Assembly: GCF_000003815.2 (NCBI RefSeq)
Contig: NC_049993.1
Span: 16,140,897-16,204,896 of the forward strand
DNA length: 64,000 nt
Source: Branchiostoma floridae
Lineage: Eukaryota > Chordata > Leptocardii > Amphioxiformes > Branchiostomatidae
Direction of reading: 5' to 3'
Numbering within the stretch: position 1 is the stretch's first letter; each line of letters begins with the position of its first letter. The notes under the pieces were generated by a model that was not told the origin of the DNA, did not search any database, and was given only the letters and a program-made list of their open reading frames with translations. The translations under genes were made by a program, and so were the position numbers. This document shows, in pieces, positions 21,626 to 33,829 of the stretch.

Positions 21626-23934
21626 ATCTGCACGCCTATGAGCTAATAAAGGTTCATCATGACGCTACAAACCGTTTTTGCCACCTATTTCCCCATTTAA
21701 TACCTCTCATCGCTCACAGACGAGGGACGGTTTAACGACTGCCGAGGTAATGATGATTGGTTCTCGCCCCACCAAACACATGAGCCATTCCGTATGCAGC
21801 TCACATACACGGGTCCGCCCGGGTCTTGATTGTTTCAAGATAGCGCCCACCTCATGGTGATGCCGTCTAACACGTTTGCTCTTTACGTCCATAAAACCGT
21901 ATTGACACCTGGCCTCTCGCAGACACGCGCGTGCTCGCATTGCCGCGGGTGGATCCCTTCCATACTCATCGTCTTCTGCAACATTCGCATCACCCGTACG
22001 GTTAATAAATCCACTAAAACACCGAACAGGAACCCGCGCGAGGATTACTTACTCATAATTACACGAAGACGAACAATTTACCGTGATGGCCTCTGACATC
22101 TTCGTTGTAAAATGTGTTTTACGACCAACTAAGACGCTAGGTAGGAAATCCTTTGAACTTTACAGCGTGGTAGAAAGTTTTCACGGGCCGTTATGACATT
22201 AAAAACGGCGGTATCGAAGGTGCAACAATAATGAATCAATCGGTCAGGTTCTGAAGCTTAGAGTAAAGGTCTTCATTTAAACAAATAATCCAAACACAAC
22301 AGAAATATACTCTGCAAAGGGGCGGCTTGATCAGGGCCCAAAGTATTCCAACTTCCAGGGTACAAATTTGATATCATAATGATATATTCGTGATTTTAGA
22401 GCACGCAGAGTAAGATGTGAAGTAGTATTACATGTACTTTGTGTATTTTTGTTCTACTTTTCAGATATGTATGCATGATAAACGCTGCGAATTCTTTACA
22501 CTTACCACTATCCTGTATCACGGTAAATATCAAGTATGGCATTATGCTGTTGTTTATGTTGCACTTTACTTGGAGCTTTTTACGATGCCACCTCTCCATC
22601 AGCAACTCAGCGGGGTATGACAACAAAATTGGCTCCCATTAACCCAAACCAAGTCGATAAGAGCACGTCAATCGAGGTCAAGGTTTCGCATGGCCTTTTC
22701 TCTCCTGTAAGTGTTAGCAAACTCCCCCGCGCAGGACCTGCCCTTTGGAGATGCCTGCCAATTTGGGAAAGTGTAAACATGAAAAAAATCCCATTAATTT
22801 CTGATGCCGCTCGTCTGCGTGCCGATCGATGGTTATTTTAGGAGTGGAGGATGTGCTCTCTACCGGTAGGATTTGTTTGATGGATGGGAGGAGCTTTGTG
22901 ATGGCTTGCCACCCCGACATTCCCCCGAGGGAAGAATCACAGGGGAACTCTCGCTTCTCGGACCCCCTAAATCATCTAGAATGAGTATTGATTAACGCTT
23001 ATGTTCAGCGCGCTCCGTGATTTTTCTTAAATGTCAAATCATTACCTTGGGGTTCTGGAAGAAGCAGTCTGCACCACAATATTATCAAGTGTAAAATGCC
23101 CTCTATAATGTATTGCTATGACGTCAAACGGACCTTTTCGTGCTGTATCTTCTTTTTCAAAAACTCAAGAAAGTCGACTGTGATAAGTAAGAAAAACACT
23201 TGTTACTTCAGGTTCAATGGGCATTTTCCCTAAAGGATCTTATAATATATGTATACTTTACATCTTATAATGAATGACGTTTGCAGTTTTCTGCTGTGTA
23301 TCTCTACGTCAGTGCTGACGAACATTTGAACGGAATTGGAGAATGATACTAAGGATAGATAAGGTACCAATAACTACTGGCGTATGAGTACCCTATTCAA
23401 AGGTCTAGACAAAATCAACATTGATTCTCAGACTGACACTTGCATTCTTACATGTCTTTGATATTACACAGTACAAGTAGAACCAGAGCAACCAAACACC
23501 TTAGAGACAACCGTAAGGAGTTCCTTGCAGAAAAAGCATGTGACTAAAGTTATACTTTTTATCTCGTGAATACTTTCCACTCAGCTTGCCACCAGAGATA
23601 TCGATTAAAAAAACGTCATTCTGGGAAATCTGTCATGAGAAAAGCCACAATCTCCGACTGTGTAGAGAAAATCGTCTTTCAAATGCTGATCTTTATTCTT
23701 CCTTGAAGTTTTAGTTTAATCACTGGTATTACATATGACACATGTGACGTTGATAACTGAAAGCACTGAAGGCGGCTTGGCATTCCTAAGACTCTTCACT
23801 AAATTGCGATAATTGTACTTGACAAGACCTTTTATTTTCTACTCGAAATAATCGGCACGCCATGACGCCTGTTTAATCTTCTATGCACCATTTGGTGATG
23901 TGGATCATTAGAAACCTGGTCCCATGCAATAGAC

Positions 23935-24420
23935 TTAAAAGGTTGTTCAAAAGATCACGTTTCCTTGTGTATTGTAGAAATGTCAGAATGTGGCGCCATG
24001 CCAAATTCCAGTGACAGTATCTTCTGCCATTGCCGTCTCCTTTCATTCAGAACATGAGTTCTACACTTCAATGGCTCCTATGGAAGCAACACCTTTCCGT
24101 GTCTTCTTGACTTGAATGTGTACTGAAAATCGCCCCGTAGAGTTTGGTCCAAAGATCATGCCCCATTATGTACTGGACAGATGTTTAGAATCTGGTGTCA
24201 TGCCAAATTTCACGTGACAGTATGTCGTGTCATTGCCATCTCTTTGAATTTAGAAAGCACGCACCCACCAAGAGCACGTAATTCAAAGTCTTCCTGCATC
24301 GCAAATCTTGCAATATATGTTGTTTAAAAGATCAAGTGTGGTGGAAGTATCAGAATTCATTAGCTATTCTAAAGTTTAAGTACATCGCCAAGTGCAAAAT
24401 AGCAGCATACCCTGCATCTG
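23935..24420. repeat. Dispersed diverged units of the 21-kb tandem family
   Basis: The blocks TTTCACGTGACAGTATG, CCATCTCTTTGAATTTAGAA, CATCGCAAATCTTGCAATAT and GTGGTGGAAGTATCAGAATTC repeat the order seen in the 21060-21625 array. A more eroded unit lies just before (about 23935-24110). So the family once extended over at least 3.4 kb. Confidence 0.6.
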
Positions 24421-24573
24421 TCGTCTATCAGTCTAAAGATGTGCTTTGGATGATGATCTCTTTATAGTTAAGAAGTCAATTCAATATCTTTTGGGGCAGC
24501 ATATTTTTGTGTCTGCACTGAACATCTAGAAGATAAACTTAGAATGCTGTGCAAAATATCATGTTCCTTGTAC

Positions 24574-24621
24574 TTGTAGTTGTAGTTGTAGTTGTAGTTG
24601 TAGTTGTAGTTGTAGTTGTAG
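24574..24621. repeat. Hexanucleotide microsatellite (TTGTAG)8
   Basis: Eight uninterrupted TTGTAG copies, lying between diverged units of the 21-24-kb repeat family. No telomeric or regulatory meaning is implied. Confidence 0.95.
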
Positions 24622-25289
24622 AAAATTAAAATGACAGTCTCTTGTCATTTAAGTCTTTGTACGTTTAAAAAGGGATTTCCACACTTATATGGCAATCTAT
24701 AGAAATATGATCTTCATGCGTGTACTAAAAAGCTCTCAATAAAGTTTGAAGGTTATTCAAACGACCATGCTTCCTTGTAGGTTGAAGACATGTCAGAATT
24801 TATAAGGTATTCTTATGTGTGCCTTGCCAAATTTCAGGGCAATCGTATCTCCAGTCTTTGCCGTCTATTAGTACGCCAACATACTTTCGATACGTCTCTT
24901 TAGTTTATGTACCAAACCATGGTGCATATTAGAGGATTTGTGAAATAAATTGCCACATCATGACGCATTCACAGCAACATACGATCTAAGTCTAAGATAC
25001 ATACAAATATATCGCTATCAATATTGCCAACGACACGTTCGTTGCATATCAATAGAGCAAACAAACGTTCACGAAATAGGAAAATCAATATTCGCCACCA
25101 GAATATAAACCTTACGAACCCGCGATACAACAGACACATCACCGCCACACGATCCGGTCGTTTCGCCGCCGGATTCCCGATGAAATATTGACCAACTGTC
25201 TCATCGATCCGACTCTTCTGCCCGTGACGAAAGATAACGCACCTACTCTGCGGGAAATGTCAAATGTCTGTTTTGTCATAGATCATCCG

Positions 25290-25905
25290 GATATAACAGT
25301 TAGTAGACTGTAGAGGGACGCTGTACATGCGGAACAGGAATCATATAGGCTGAATTCATGAAGGGGTCACCAGTCATTGGGAACAACAGGGATGTGGGGA
25401 GGGCGGTGAGCATGTTTTGATCAGATGAATCTTTAATAACAGACCTCCGTAATAGAATAGAGACTCAGAGAGTATATGTAGCGATTAGTACACTATTTAA
25501 GGAGGCTTTACATGGGACGAGAGTCATATTGGCTGGGGGGGGGGGGGTAGGAGTTATAAGAGCAAAGTTGGAAAGGCGGTGAGCACGAGTTGAAAAGAGG
25601 ACTCTTTAATAATAGAATTCCATAATTGAATAGAGACCCAAAGAGTACATGTAGGGATTAGTAGACTGTAGAAGGCCGCTGTACATTTGACGAGAATCAT
25701 ATTAATTGAAGGGTTAATCTATCAGAAGAAACAAGAGGAATGTTCGGAGGACCATCATGAGCATGGCTTGATGCATCTGATGCACCAGTAGAAGTCCATC
25801 ACTGACAAAATACTCAGAGTAAGCATCTAACGACTAATAGACTGTAGATAGAAGGGCGCTGAACATAGGACGGGAATCATATAGACAGGAGCGTCATCAT
25901 TGTAG
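25290..25905. repeat. Diverged tandem array, about 178-bp unit, 3.5 copies
   Basis: The unit start TTAGTAGACTGTAGAGGGAC and its variants recur at about 25302, 25482, 25660 and 25836, a steady spacing of 176-180 bp. Each unit carries GCTGTACAT, GAATCATAT, GGCGGTGAGCA, TCTTTAATAA and ATAGAGACTCAGAGAGTA-type blocks. The second unit carries a G-run of about ten bases. Confidence 0.75.
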
Positions 25906-26789
25906 ACTAGAGGAGCAAGAGCACTCGGCGATAAACACGAGTTGATCAGGAGACTCTGGGCAACTTTAGATTTGTAAGACACCAGATACAACTTTTACGT
26001 GACATGCCGCACCAGCTGACCACACCACATTACATTACATAACATACCGCATTCTCATGGAGAATGGATGGCAAAGTACCGAACCAATTTGGGCACAACC
26101 ACGACTGCCGCTCTGTCAAAGGGCCCAGGACATCGACAACCACATCAGTCGTGCTGTACACTAATGGCAGCTAAAGGCATGGTCTATCAATACGCCATGC
26201 ACAGCACAGGTTCACCTATATGTTGTACTGTGGTACACATCAATATCGGTATATAGGGACCCACTTTTCTTATGTTGACATCGTGTTACTGCTTCTGTCC
26301 GCCTCTCTGATCACTTCCCCGATTGTTTGGCAGGGCAGCGAGGTGGAGTTAGGATAGGCTGGATACCGAGCTACACATTTCTTGGGTCCTGCTGCTTATC
26401 CCAATGCTCTTGCTTTATATTAGGGTACGGGTAAAGATATCTGCTCACAAATTTGATGTGTGTGTGTGTTTACATTTCAACTTTCCGGGCACAAATCAAA
26501 TTATAATCACCTTCAAACGAATGCAAAAAAACCTCTTGTACATGTATATCCAAGATTGCCTGCCCCTTGGTTCAAATCGATCGTTTTATCATCATCTTAC
26601 AAAATGAAAGCGACTATCTAGACAATTTTCTTCGCTCTAAATCACACCCAATAACTTCTGATCGGTGAGAATATCTGCCGGCCTTTCCGTGGCACGTTAT
26701 AGATTGGGTACCGGACGGGCTGGGTGATTGAGACGGCTCCGTGCTGGCAAACGGCAAATCCAGTCGCCACCGACCTTCAAAGGGGGATC

Positions 26790-28200
26790 ATAGGCAATTT
26801 TGACGGCCATAGAGTCAAGATCAACTCCATGAATCTTGCAATATTTGAAGGCCAACTTTTATACTGCCACCCAAGAGGCCACCCAGGCTGCCTCTTCGGA
26901 GAGCAATTGAGGCCCCCGTGTGTTTTCTGTCTGTCTTGTCATATTTCGGCGTCGTATTCAGACTAAAAGGATTATGTTGAAAACTTCAACTTGCTATACT
27001 AACGGGCAACTCTCTACTGCATCTCTGAAGGTCCAGGTTGTATCGTTGGAGAGCATTTGGCGACCCACCTGTGTTTTTAATTCCATCTTAATGTATTTCA
27101 TCCGCTGTTTTAGACCTTAAAGGGCGATGTCCAAATGTGCAAGCTTGTAGTTTTGAACGGCCAACTTTATATTGTAACCCAGGAGGGCCTCCAGACCGCA
27201 TCTTTGGAGATCAATTGTGAGCGATTTTGTCATCTCATCCTTTCATATCATATTTTAGCCTTTTTTTCAGACTGCAAACTTGTATTGATACTACTGCATC
27301 CCAAGCTTAAGAGGACCCCAAATTGCATCTTTGGAGATCAGCTGTCGACCCATTGTTTTCATCTAGTCTTATCATATTTTGTCCTGAAGTGTCATGCACA
27401 GAAGCTCAAATCTTACAATATTTAACGGTCAACTTTGTACTACATCCAGAGGGACACCCTGATCGCATTTTCGGGGATTAGCTGTGACCCTTCTGTGTCT
27501 TCATCTCGTCTTATTATATTTTGTCCTTTCTTTTGGACCCAAAAGGTTATGGCCAAAAATACCAATCTTACGATATTGAACGGGAAAATTGAATCTAAAT
27601 CCCAAGAGGCCCCGGAATCACATCTTTTGAGAGTCCGATATCCTTCTGAGACTTTATCCCTTCTTTGTGTATCGTGTCCTTTATTTCAGACTAAAAGGGT
27701 CATGTCTAAAAGTTCCAATCTTGCAACATTCAACCGTCAACTTTGTACTTTAACCAGAGTAGGCCCCAGATGGCACCGTTGGAGAGCAGTGGTCTGTCGT
27801 TTCACCCGTCGGATTACATTCCTTTCTTTCTTTCAGAACTAAAAAAGTACAAAAGCATCGATATTTCAATATTCAACAGACCAGAAAGGCCCTTGAATCG
27901 GTTCTTCTTTTTTTATTTGACCCCATCTTATCCTAGTTTGTCCTAATCCATTTCTTTCTTTCTATCTTTCTTTCTTTTAGATGTTATGGAAGATTGCTAC
28001 TTTTGGACGACCTTTTTAAAAAACAGGTCGTCCAAAAGTAGCAATCTTCCATAATCCATACGGTAACCAGAGAGGCCATGTGGTAGCTTTTGAGGCAGTT
28101 TTAGACCCTTCTGTCTTTTCGTCCCGTCTTATTATAATTCATCCTTTCTTTCTTTCTTAACATTAAATAGAATAAGTCCAAATCTGACCGTGTTATAATC
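26790..28200. repeat. Diverged tandem array, about 140-155-bp unit, roughly nine units
   Basis: Each unit follows the order AATCTTGCAATATT, GGCCAACTTTGTACT, AGAGGCCCC, ATCTTTGGAGA, CCTTCTGTGTTTTCATCTCG, TCATATTTTGTCC and TTTCAGACTAAAAGG. Unit markers fall near 26849, 27005, 27159, 27427, 27580, 27735, 27860 and 28060, with one weak unit near 27290. The open forward frames across it come from the repeated unit. Confidence 0.7.
27984..28054. repeat. Perfect 30-bp inverted repeat (hairpin)
   Basis: TTATGGAAGATTGCTACTTT and onward, at 27984-28013, is matched exactly by its complement at 28025-28054 around an 11-base loop. It lies inside the 26.8-28.2-kb array and interrupts one of its units, so it arose after that unit. 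A 30-bp stem without mismatch points to a recent origin. Confidence 0.85.
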
Positions 28201-29595
28201 TCGTCACACCACATGACAAACCATACGTGTTAAGTACAAATCCGACTCTGGACATATCGATTACAGCATCACCACATCATGATGTCTGCGCTAATTTAAG
28301 ACAGTCCTGCATCGATTTGACTACTGATCGTGACAGCATGGTTCCCGTGGGGAATTCCTGTATAGGTACGTTATTGATTGACATTTCAACAGTTTGACTT
28401 CTGATATTCTGCTTTTCCCCTTGGCTTTTATATCACGGTGAATATTACATAAGCATATCAGGTCCAATATTGAATAGCCAGCATATAACACCTGGAATAT
28501 AATCGCAAGTTAGATGCATACACGCAAGCATTCTTGTAAGTGGCGATTTCAGTGACTATGTTATTGAATGAAACATCTTGACTTGTTACCAAGTGTATAC
28601 AGTCTCCAACTGTCCCACGCATCATATGTATCGATGAAAATGTACTTGATCAGGCACTGATCAAAAAGGCAGACATTGCCAGACCCTATATTGAGCCAAC
28701 TAAAGACAGTCTTCGGAGATAGTGTACTTGGGCTGTTGCGGTCAAAAAAGAAACCTATGGGAGCTATTAAAGAAAGCACACGAAGAACATGATGCAGTGA
28801 AGGAAATTGAAGAGAGACTGATTGCATCTGCAGAGTATTCAAGATCAATGAGGCAGAAGAGCACAGTGGACTGCTACTGACTACTACCTTCTGCAAGCGC
28901 AGATCCCATGTTGATGTAGTTACACTTAGTAGTCTACCTCTAAGGTTTTAACTATAATTCCTTTATCTCATGTTACGAATGAGCACCCCGTCCTTATCGT
29001 GTCAATTAGCTGATGCTTTAGTCACTTTTAAAGTTCCAAATATTCGTGAAAAGAACTTAATGCTAATTTGACATAGTCACCATCTTAACTCAACAATGCA
29101 TTGCATGTGAAGTTTCATCGAAAATAATCATTCTAACTTTGCGTCACTTTTGGGCTCAGAGCCTTTTTGTGTGTAATCTTCATTATCTACATTTTGATTG
29201 ATGTGCTGATTACGTATTCATGATTAGCCTTCTACCTTGGCAGTGACCTGCCGATGCTTCATTGGCGTCTACCAAAATCTTATTCTTTCATCAATGACTG
29301 ACATGTCACCGAGAACCGTTGTTTGAAATTCATGATGCATGAAAACATGTCCTACTCACTCATGCAGTTTATCCGCCATATTGATTTGACGTTGACCATC
29401 GATTGGAATGGAAGGTTTTGTTTCACGTCACGTGTGCGCCTTTTATTTTCATTGGTCCATGATGGCGAATCCTCCATTCTGCGACCATTCCCCGTAAATC
29501 TCGCATAGCAATGTCCATTCAGTTCACTCAGCGTAATGGCACATCTGCCCTTGAACATTAACTCATACCATTGAGCGGATGGACTTCCCGAGCTT
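28200..29595. other. Gene-free stretch
   Basis: No exon recognised. Short open pieces on both strands at 28561-28900 have helix-like composition but carry stops and frame changes, and I cannot link them to any family. Confidence 0.35.
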
Positions 29596-29599
29596 AGCG

Positions 29600-29835
29600 T
29601 TGATGTGTTAGTGGTTAGGCTAGTGGGCACGCGATTGTGGGGGTCATGGGTTCGATTCCTGGCTGCACTTAGTCAGACTTTGTGTCCTTGGAAAAGGCAC
29701 GACTATCCTCACCTCACGAAGGTGTGTAAATGGGCGCCTGATGTTCTTTTGGGGAGGTAGAAGATAGCTGAAGGAGAGGAGTGAGCTCCGCCACCTTCCA
29801 ATATCCAAGCGGTGCCTGAATATGCAGTTGATAAA
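29600..29835 (+). repeat. tRNA-headed SINE copy (plus), nearly complete
   Basis: A-box-like TTAGTGGTTAGGCTAG and B-box-like GGGTTCGATTCCTGG, then body blocks TGTGTCCTTGGAAAAGGCAC, CACGAAGGTGTGTAAATGGG, TTTTGGGGAGGTAGAAG, GGAGTGAGCTCCGCCACC and TTCCAATATCC. This is the uninterrupted reference used here for the copy at 13660. Confidence 0.75.
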
Positions 29836-31639
29836 TAGTACAAGGAACTACTTTTACTACTTGAATAAAAATACGGAGTAGAAGTGGTAAAACGCCTCGC
29901 ATTTCAAATCAATGAGAAGATATTATGTTGACTACTCCAAAAGTGATTATGTTCAATTGTATTTTTCGCATACTATTCAGAAGGCAAGACCTCTGACCTC
30001 CTCCACCCTTGAAATCTTGAAAAAAAGGCTTTGGCCGAAGATGTATCAAGGTTAAATAAAGGTCGAAAAATAAACAATGAAGAATCAGAAAAGAGCATAC
30101 ATCTCACGGCATAATATAGGACATTCCAGTCACCAACCCTGCTGTGGAGAATATCCATTACACGGGACATAAACAATGCATAGCACGTCTGGGAGCGACC
30201 GTGCAGTTGACTTTTAACAGATCAAGATGAACAGGTCTTTCTGTCACGCCTTGTTCCGCCTCCGTTATCATTAACCGGGGAATCCCCTACTAATTGACTG
30301 TGTGTTAACAGATTGCTGCTTCAGCGTGATACGTTGCGCGGCTCTGCTCCTCCGGAGTGCCTTAATAGAAAAGTACTACTTACGTAATTCATCTCCGTCG
30401 CGAAGTTTACAGTCCCTGTGGGTACAAGTACCGTGAAAGATCGCTGCACCTGACCTTGCAGTCTTCCCGGCCGCCTGTGAGGCATCCGTTATCTCCCACT
30501 GCAGGAGCCCTGCGCTCTGGCGGCAGTTAGAAAGTCGTTATCGGTATGGAGAAGAACAGCTGGTCCATATGTTTCTCTACATTACATGCCTGGCGGTATT
30601 TTGTCAACGCTGCGCGAGGAAGAGAGGCGTTTTCGACAAGTATGACTTAAGCGCTGTTTGTTTGACTAGTTTAGCTGTCAAAATCCTCGACTCGCCAATT
30701 AAAACATGTACGTAGCCTTTCATGGTATCATATTTTCGTGAAAGTGTCTGACCACATGAAATGTCAAGGTATTTTGTGTCCGTTACTAGTACTACTTGTG
30801 TCCGCTACTTTATCCTAACATTATATGTAACTGTTATTGGTAATAGTTGGCCTACAATGGGTAATAGGACTTCTTTGCATTGTGTCGATGTATGACATTA
30901 GAACTACACCGGTGGGACAGTAAGTGTTGTTGGTACTGAAATAAAACTGCATTTTTTGCAAATGAAGACTCCGGATTTCACCGCAACACATCATGATATG
31001 GTAAAAAAAACATCACTTTGAACTGTACCGTATCTTAACGTAAGCTAGGTTAAATATGTAATGTATATTCATTACTTTTTCATTTGAGGGCCAAATGATG
31101 AAATTCCACTGGTCAATTTGCCACATTCACCAAGACAACATCATCCGTACATCCCTATTGACAGATGAGTGCCAAGGACTCTTCATAATCGCCTACGAAG
31201 ATTGGCAGCGTATTGACGGTGGTGATATGATAAGGTTCACTCCAATATAATGGACCGATCCTGTCGAACGCCACATCGAACAAATAGAGCCCCATGTTCT
31301 ATTCCAAACACCTCCGTCAAAAACAGACACAGTGAGATAGACAGACATGGCCAATTAAGGAAAAATGCTATGCAATCTTCAGTTCTGTCCTACAAGCGCT
31401 GTTTTTGACGGAGGTGTTCGAAATAGAACTATGATCGAACAGGAGGCGTGGCTTTGGGGTAGGTCCATTGTCAGCTGCAGACGCCAAGTTTTCCACCGGG
31501 CTAGACGGAAATGATTGTGATCGTCTGTCAACCTGCTCAACACCGTACTGCTAAAACTTGCCTCTTCAGGAGCAATCTTTCTTTTCTCCAAGCAGAGGTC
31601 TTATTGGGGGATGGTACTAGTCGGGATTTAGTACGATTG

Positions 31640-31975
31640 GCTCCAATTGAATAGCTCTACGGCTGTTTCCCCTCAACTGGAGCCAGCCGTAGAGTTATTC
31701 AATTAATCACATGTTCTTCTGCTTCTCGTGGTACCTTCCATTATGCTCACAACATTCCCTGTCCTTGGTGCTGAACACGTGCTTTCCAATGGGAAAAAGG
31801 AATCTGCAGGGGGAATAGACTACACAAGCCGTAGAGCTTTCTTGTATTCAATTAATCACATGAACTTCTTATTCTCGCGGTACCTTCAATTATGTTCACA
31901 ACCTTCCCTGTCCTTGGTGCTGAATACGTACTGTCCAATAGGAAAATAGAAATCAGAAGGAGAAATACACTACGC
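31640..31975. repeat. Inverted repeat followed by a two-copy tandem duplication
   Basis: A 21-bp hairpin (31645-31665 against 31684-31704, one mismatch, stem AATTGAATAGCTCTACGGCT) is followed by two units of about 145 bp. Both units carry ATTCAATTAATCACATG, CTCGTGGTACCTTC, CTTCCCTGTCCTTGGTGCTG and CCAATAGGAAAA-type blocks. A third relic with CCCTGTCCTTGGTGCTGAAT lies at about 33675. Confidence 0.65.
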
Positions 31976-32082
31976 AAAAAATAATCTTTCAGCATTCATG
32001 AATACGTGCGTAAAGATGCATTTTTTCATGATAGTAATACTTAACGTGTGCTTTACGAATATATTATGTGTACCTTTAGATG

Positions 32083-32290
32083 TGGGACCGCGTGGCACGA
32101 TCGGGAGCGCGTTGGTCTCAGGCCCGAGAGGTCCCGGGTTCAAATCCGCTTGCCGTGTCACCGATCTTGTGCCCTTGGGAAAGGCACTTTACACGACTTT
32201 CCTCACCTAACTCAGGTGTAAATGAGTACATAGCTTCGGCTAGTGGCAGTGACAGGCCTTTGTTGTGGTGACAGGCCATAGGGGCATGTT
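32083..32290 (+). repeat. tRNA-headed SINE copy (plus)
   Basis: Head: GGCACGATCGGGAGCGCGTT with B-box-like CCGGGTTCAAATCC. Body: ATCTTGTGCCCTTGGGAAAG, GCACTTTACACGACTTTCCT and CTCAGGTGTAAATGAGTAC. The 3' boundary is unclear. Confidence 0.7.
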
Positions 32291-33194
32291 CGGGCATGAC
32301 GCACCCGCCATGACACACGAGTCAGGGGTAGGAGGAACCCCTTACATCCTTGGTCGGAAGTCCTCCTAGGAGACGGAAACTCCAAATAACAAACCTGCAT
32401 CTGCTGGGGCCGTCTTACACGTTGCAAACAATTGCCCCTGTAGGACTTAGTGCGCCAGTGGACGAGAGGGTGGTGGAGAAGGAAGTGCACACCCCTCCTT
32501 CACCTTAAAAAGTGCAGGCCAGGCAGACGGGTCGCCTTAAACCCATCCTGTCTGCCTACCATTGTCTTCCGAGACAGACGGATGCCAAAACAACCTTTAG
32601 ATCACATTTTGCGTAATGGTAGCAGTGGCCTGAATTCTGTACGACTACCTACCTTCGTAAGAAACCCTGGCCACTACTACTCTCCAAAGTGAAACCTCTG
32701 CTTTGAGAATACAATCCTTCATCTTCATGATTTCTGACAACTTTATTTACCCTGACGCCAAGCTGGTTGATTCTATTTCCCTTGACTGTATCAATCCAGC
32801 ATTGAAAGCCTGCCCTTAACGATCCACCTTTTTGTGTGCACCTTCTTCAATGCTTATTGAAAACCAGGGATGATCAGGGGTAGGCCGTCTGTAGATACGC
32901 CTGAAGAACCCAGGTCATTGATCCGACCGGCCGGTAGACTGCTGACTCAGCTAATGAACACCACTTTTTACCTTCGACAAGAGAGCTGTATTTTCGGAGC
33001 TGCTTGGGGTCCATGTGTTTGTAGACAGCTTAACCCATGAAATTATGAAAAAAATATTGATGATTTTTTGCCCCTTCCCACGAAATTTCTTGGTAATTTA
33101 GATCATCAAATATGTACCACAGGCCTTCTGCTATTCAAAAATGATAAAGAGAATTTACCACCTCAGAGGTGCCGATTTGTCCTCTGGCCCATGG

Positions 33195-33640
33195 TCTTAT
33201 ACTCCCTATTACCACTTATGCATGTGAAACTTGGACTCTGAAAAAGTCTGATGAGATTCTCCTGTAAGCTTTTGAAATGAGATGCCTAAGGGCGATTCTC
33301 AGTGTTACACTCCGTGATTCTATTCCAAATGAGGAAATCAGAGCCAGACTTGGGATAGAACACTCCATTGTCGATGCCATCAGGCTTAGAAGACTAAGGT
33401 GGATTGGAAACGTAGTAAGAAGACCACCGAACACCTTAGTCCACAAAGCATACTATCAGGATTTCCAAAAGCCAAGGCCACGGGGTAGACCCCCGAAGCG
33501 CTAGAGGGACCAAATTGCAAAGGATATTGGACAGAGTATCAAGTTCGCGGAGTCAAGTGCTGACCGTGCAACCTGGAGACTTCTAACAGAGTGGAGCAAG
33601 GGACCACTCCCTGGCCTAGGCACTTAGGCAGGTAGGCAGG
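33195..33640 (+). pseudogene. Non-LTR retrotransposon (LINE) reverse-transcriptase C-terminal remnant
   Basis: The forward reading ITTYACETWTLKKSDEILL, stop, AFEMRCLRAILSVTLRD, then NEEIRARLGI and LRRLRWIGNVVRRP, ending with PRPRGRPPKR, follows the order of conserved blocks at the end of many LINE reverse transcriptases (YxxETW, RxLRxIL, RRLRWxGHVxR, RPRGRP). A TAA interrupts the frame and the frame ends soon after the RGRP block, so this is a dead fragment. The upstream catalytic domain is not visible. Confidence 0.75.
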
Positions 33641-33829
33641 TAGACAGGACATCTACTGTCACTATGTTCAAATTATTCCCTGTCCTTGGTGCTGAATACA
33701 TACTTTCAATTGGAAAAAGGAACGAACGTCACCAACAACTAATCTATGACAGCTATAGCGATTGGTGGAGAGTGCATTCCTTACCTCAGTTAGGTTAGAC
33801 TGGTCTATAAATACTTCCAAATGGGCCGA

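Noticed and set aside
17340-28200. Regularly spaced repeats that might suggest a CRISPR array
   Set aside because: Units are 140-275 bp, diverged and without short identical repeats or unique spacers; the genome is eukaryotic.
28561-28900. Minus-strand 111-codon open frame and overlapping plus-strand pieces
   Set aside because: No recognisable domain, and the plus-strand pieces change frame and carry stops; likely chance or an old unidentifiable relic.
3708-32160. tRNA-like A and B boxes at several places
   Set aside because: Each is followed by a common SINE body and none forms a complete cloverleaf, so they are SINE heads, not tRNA genes.
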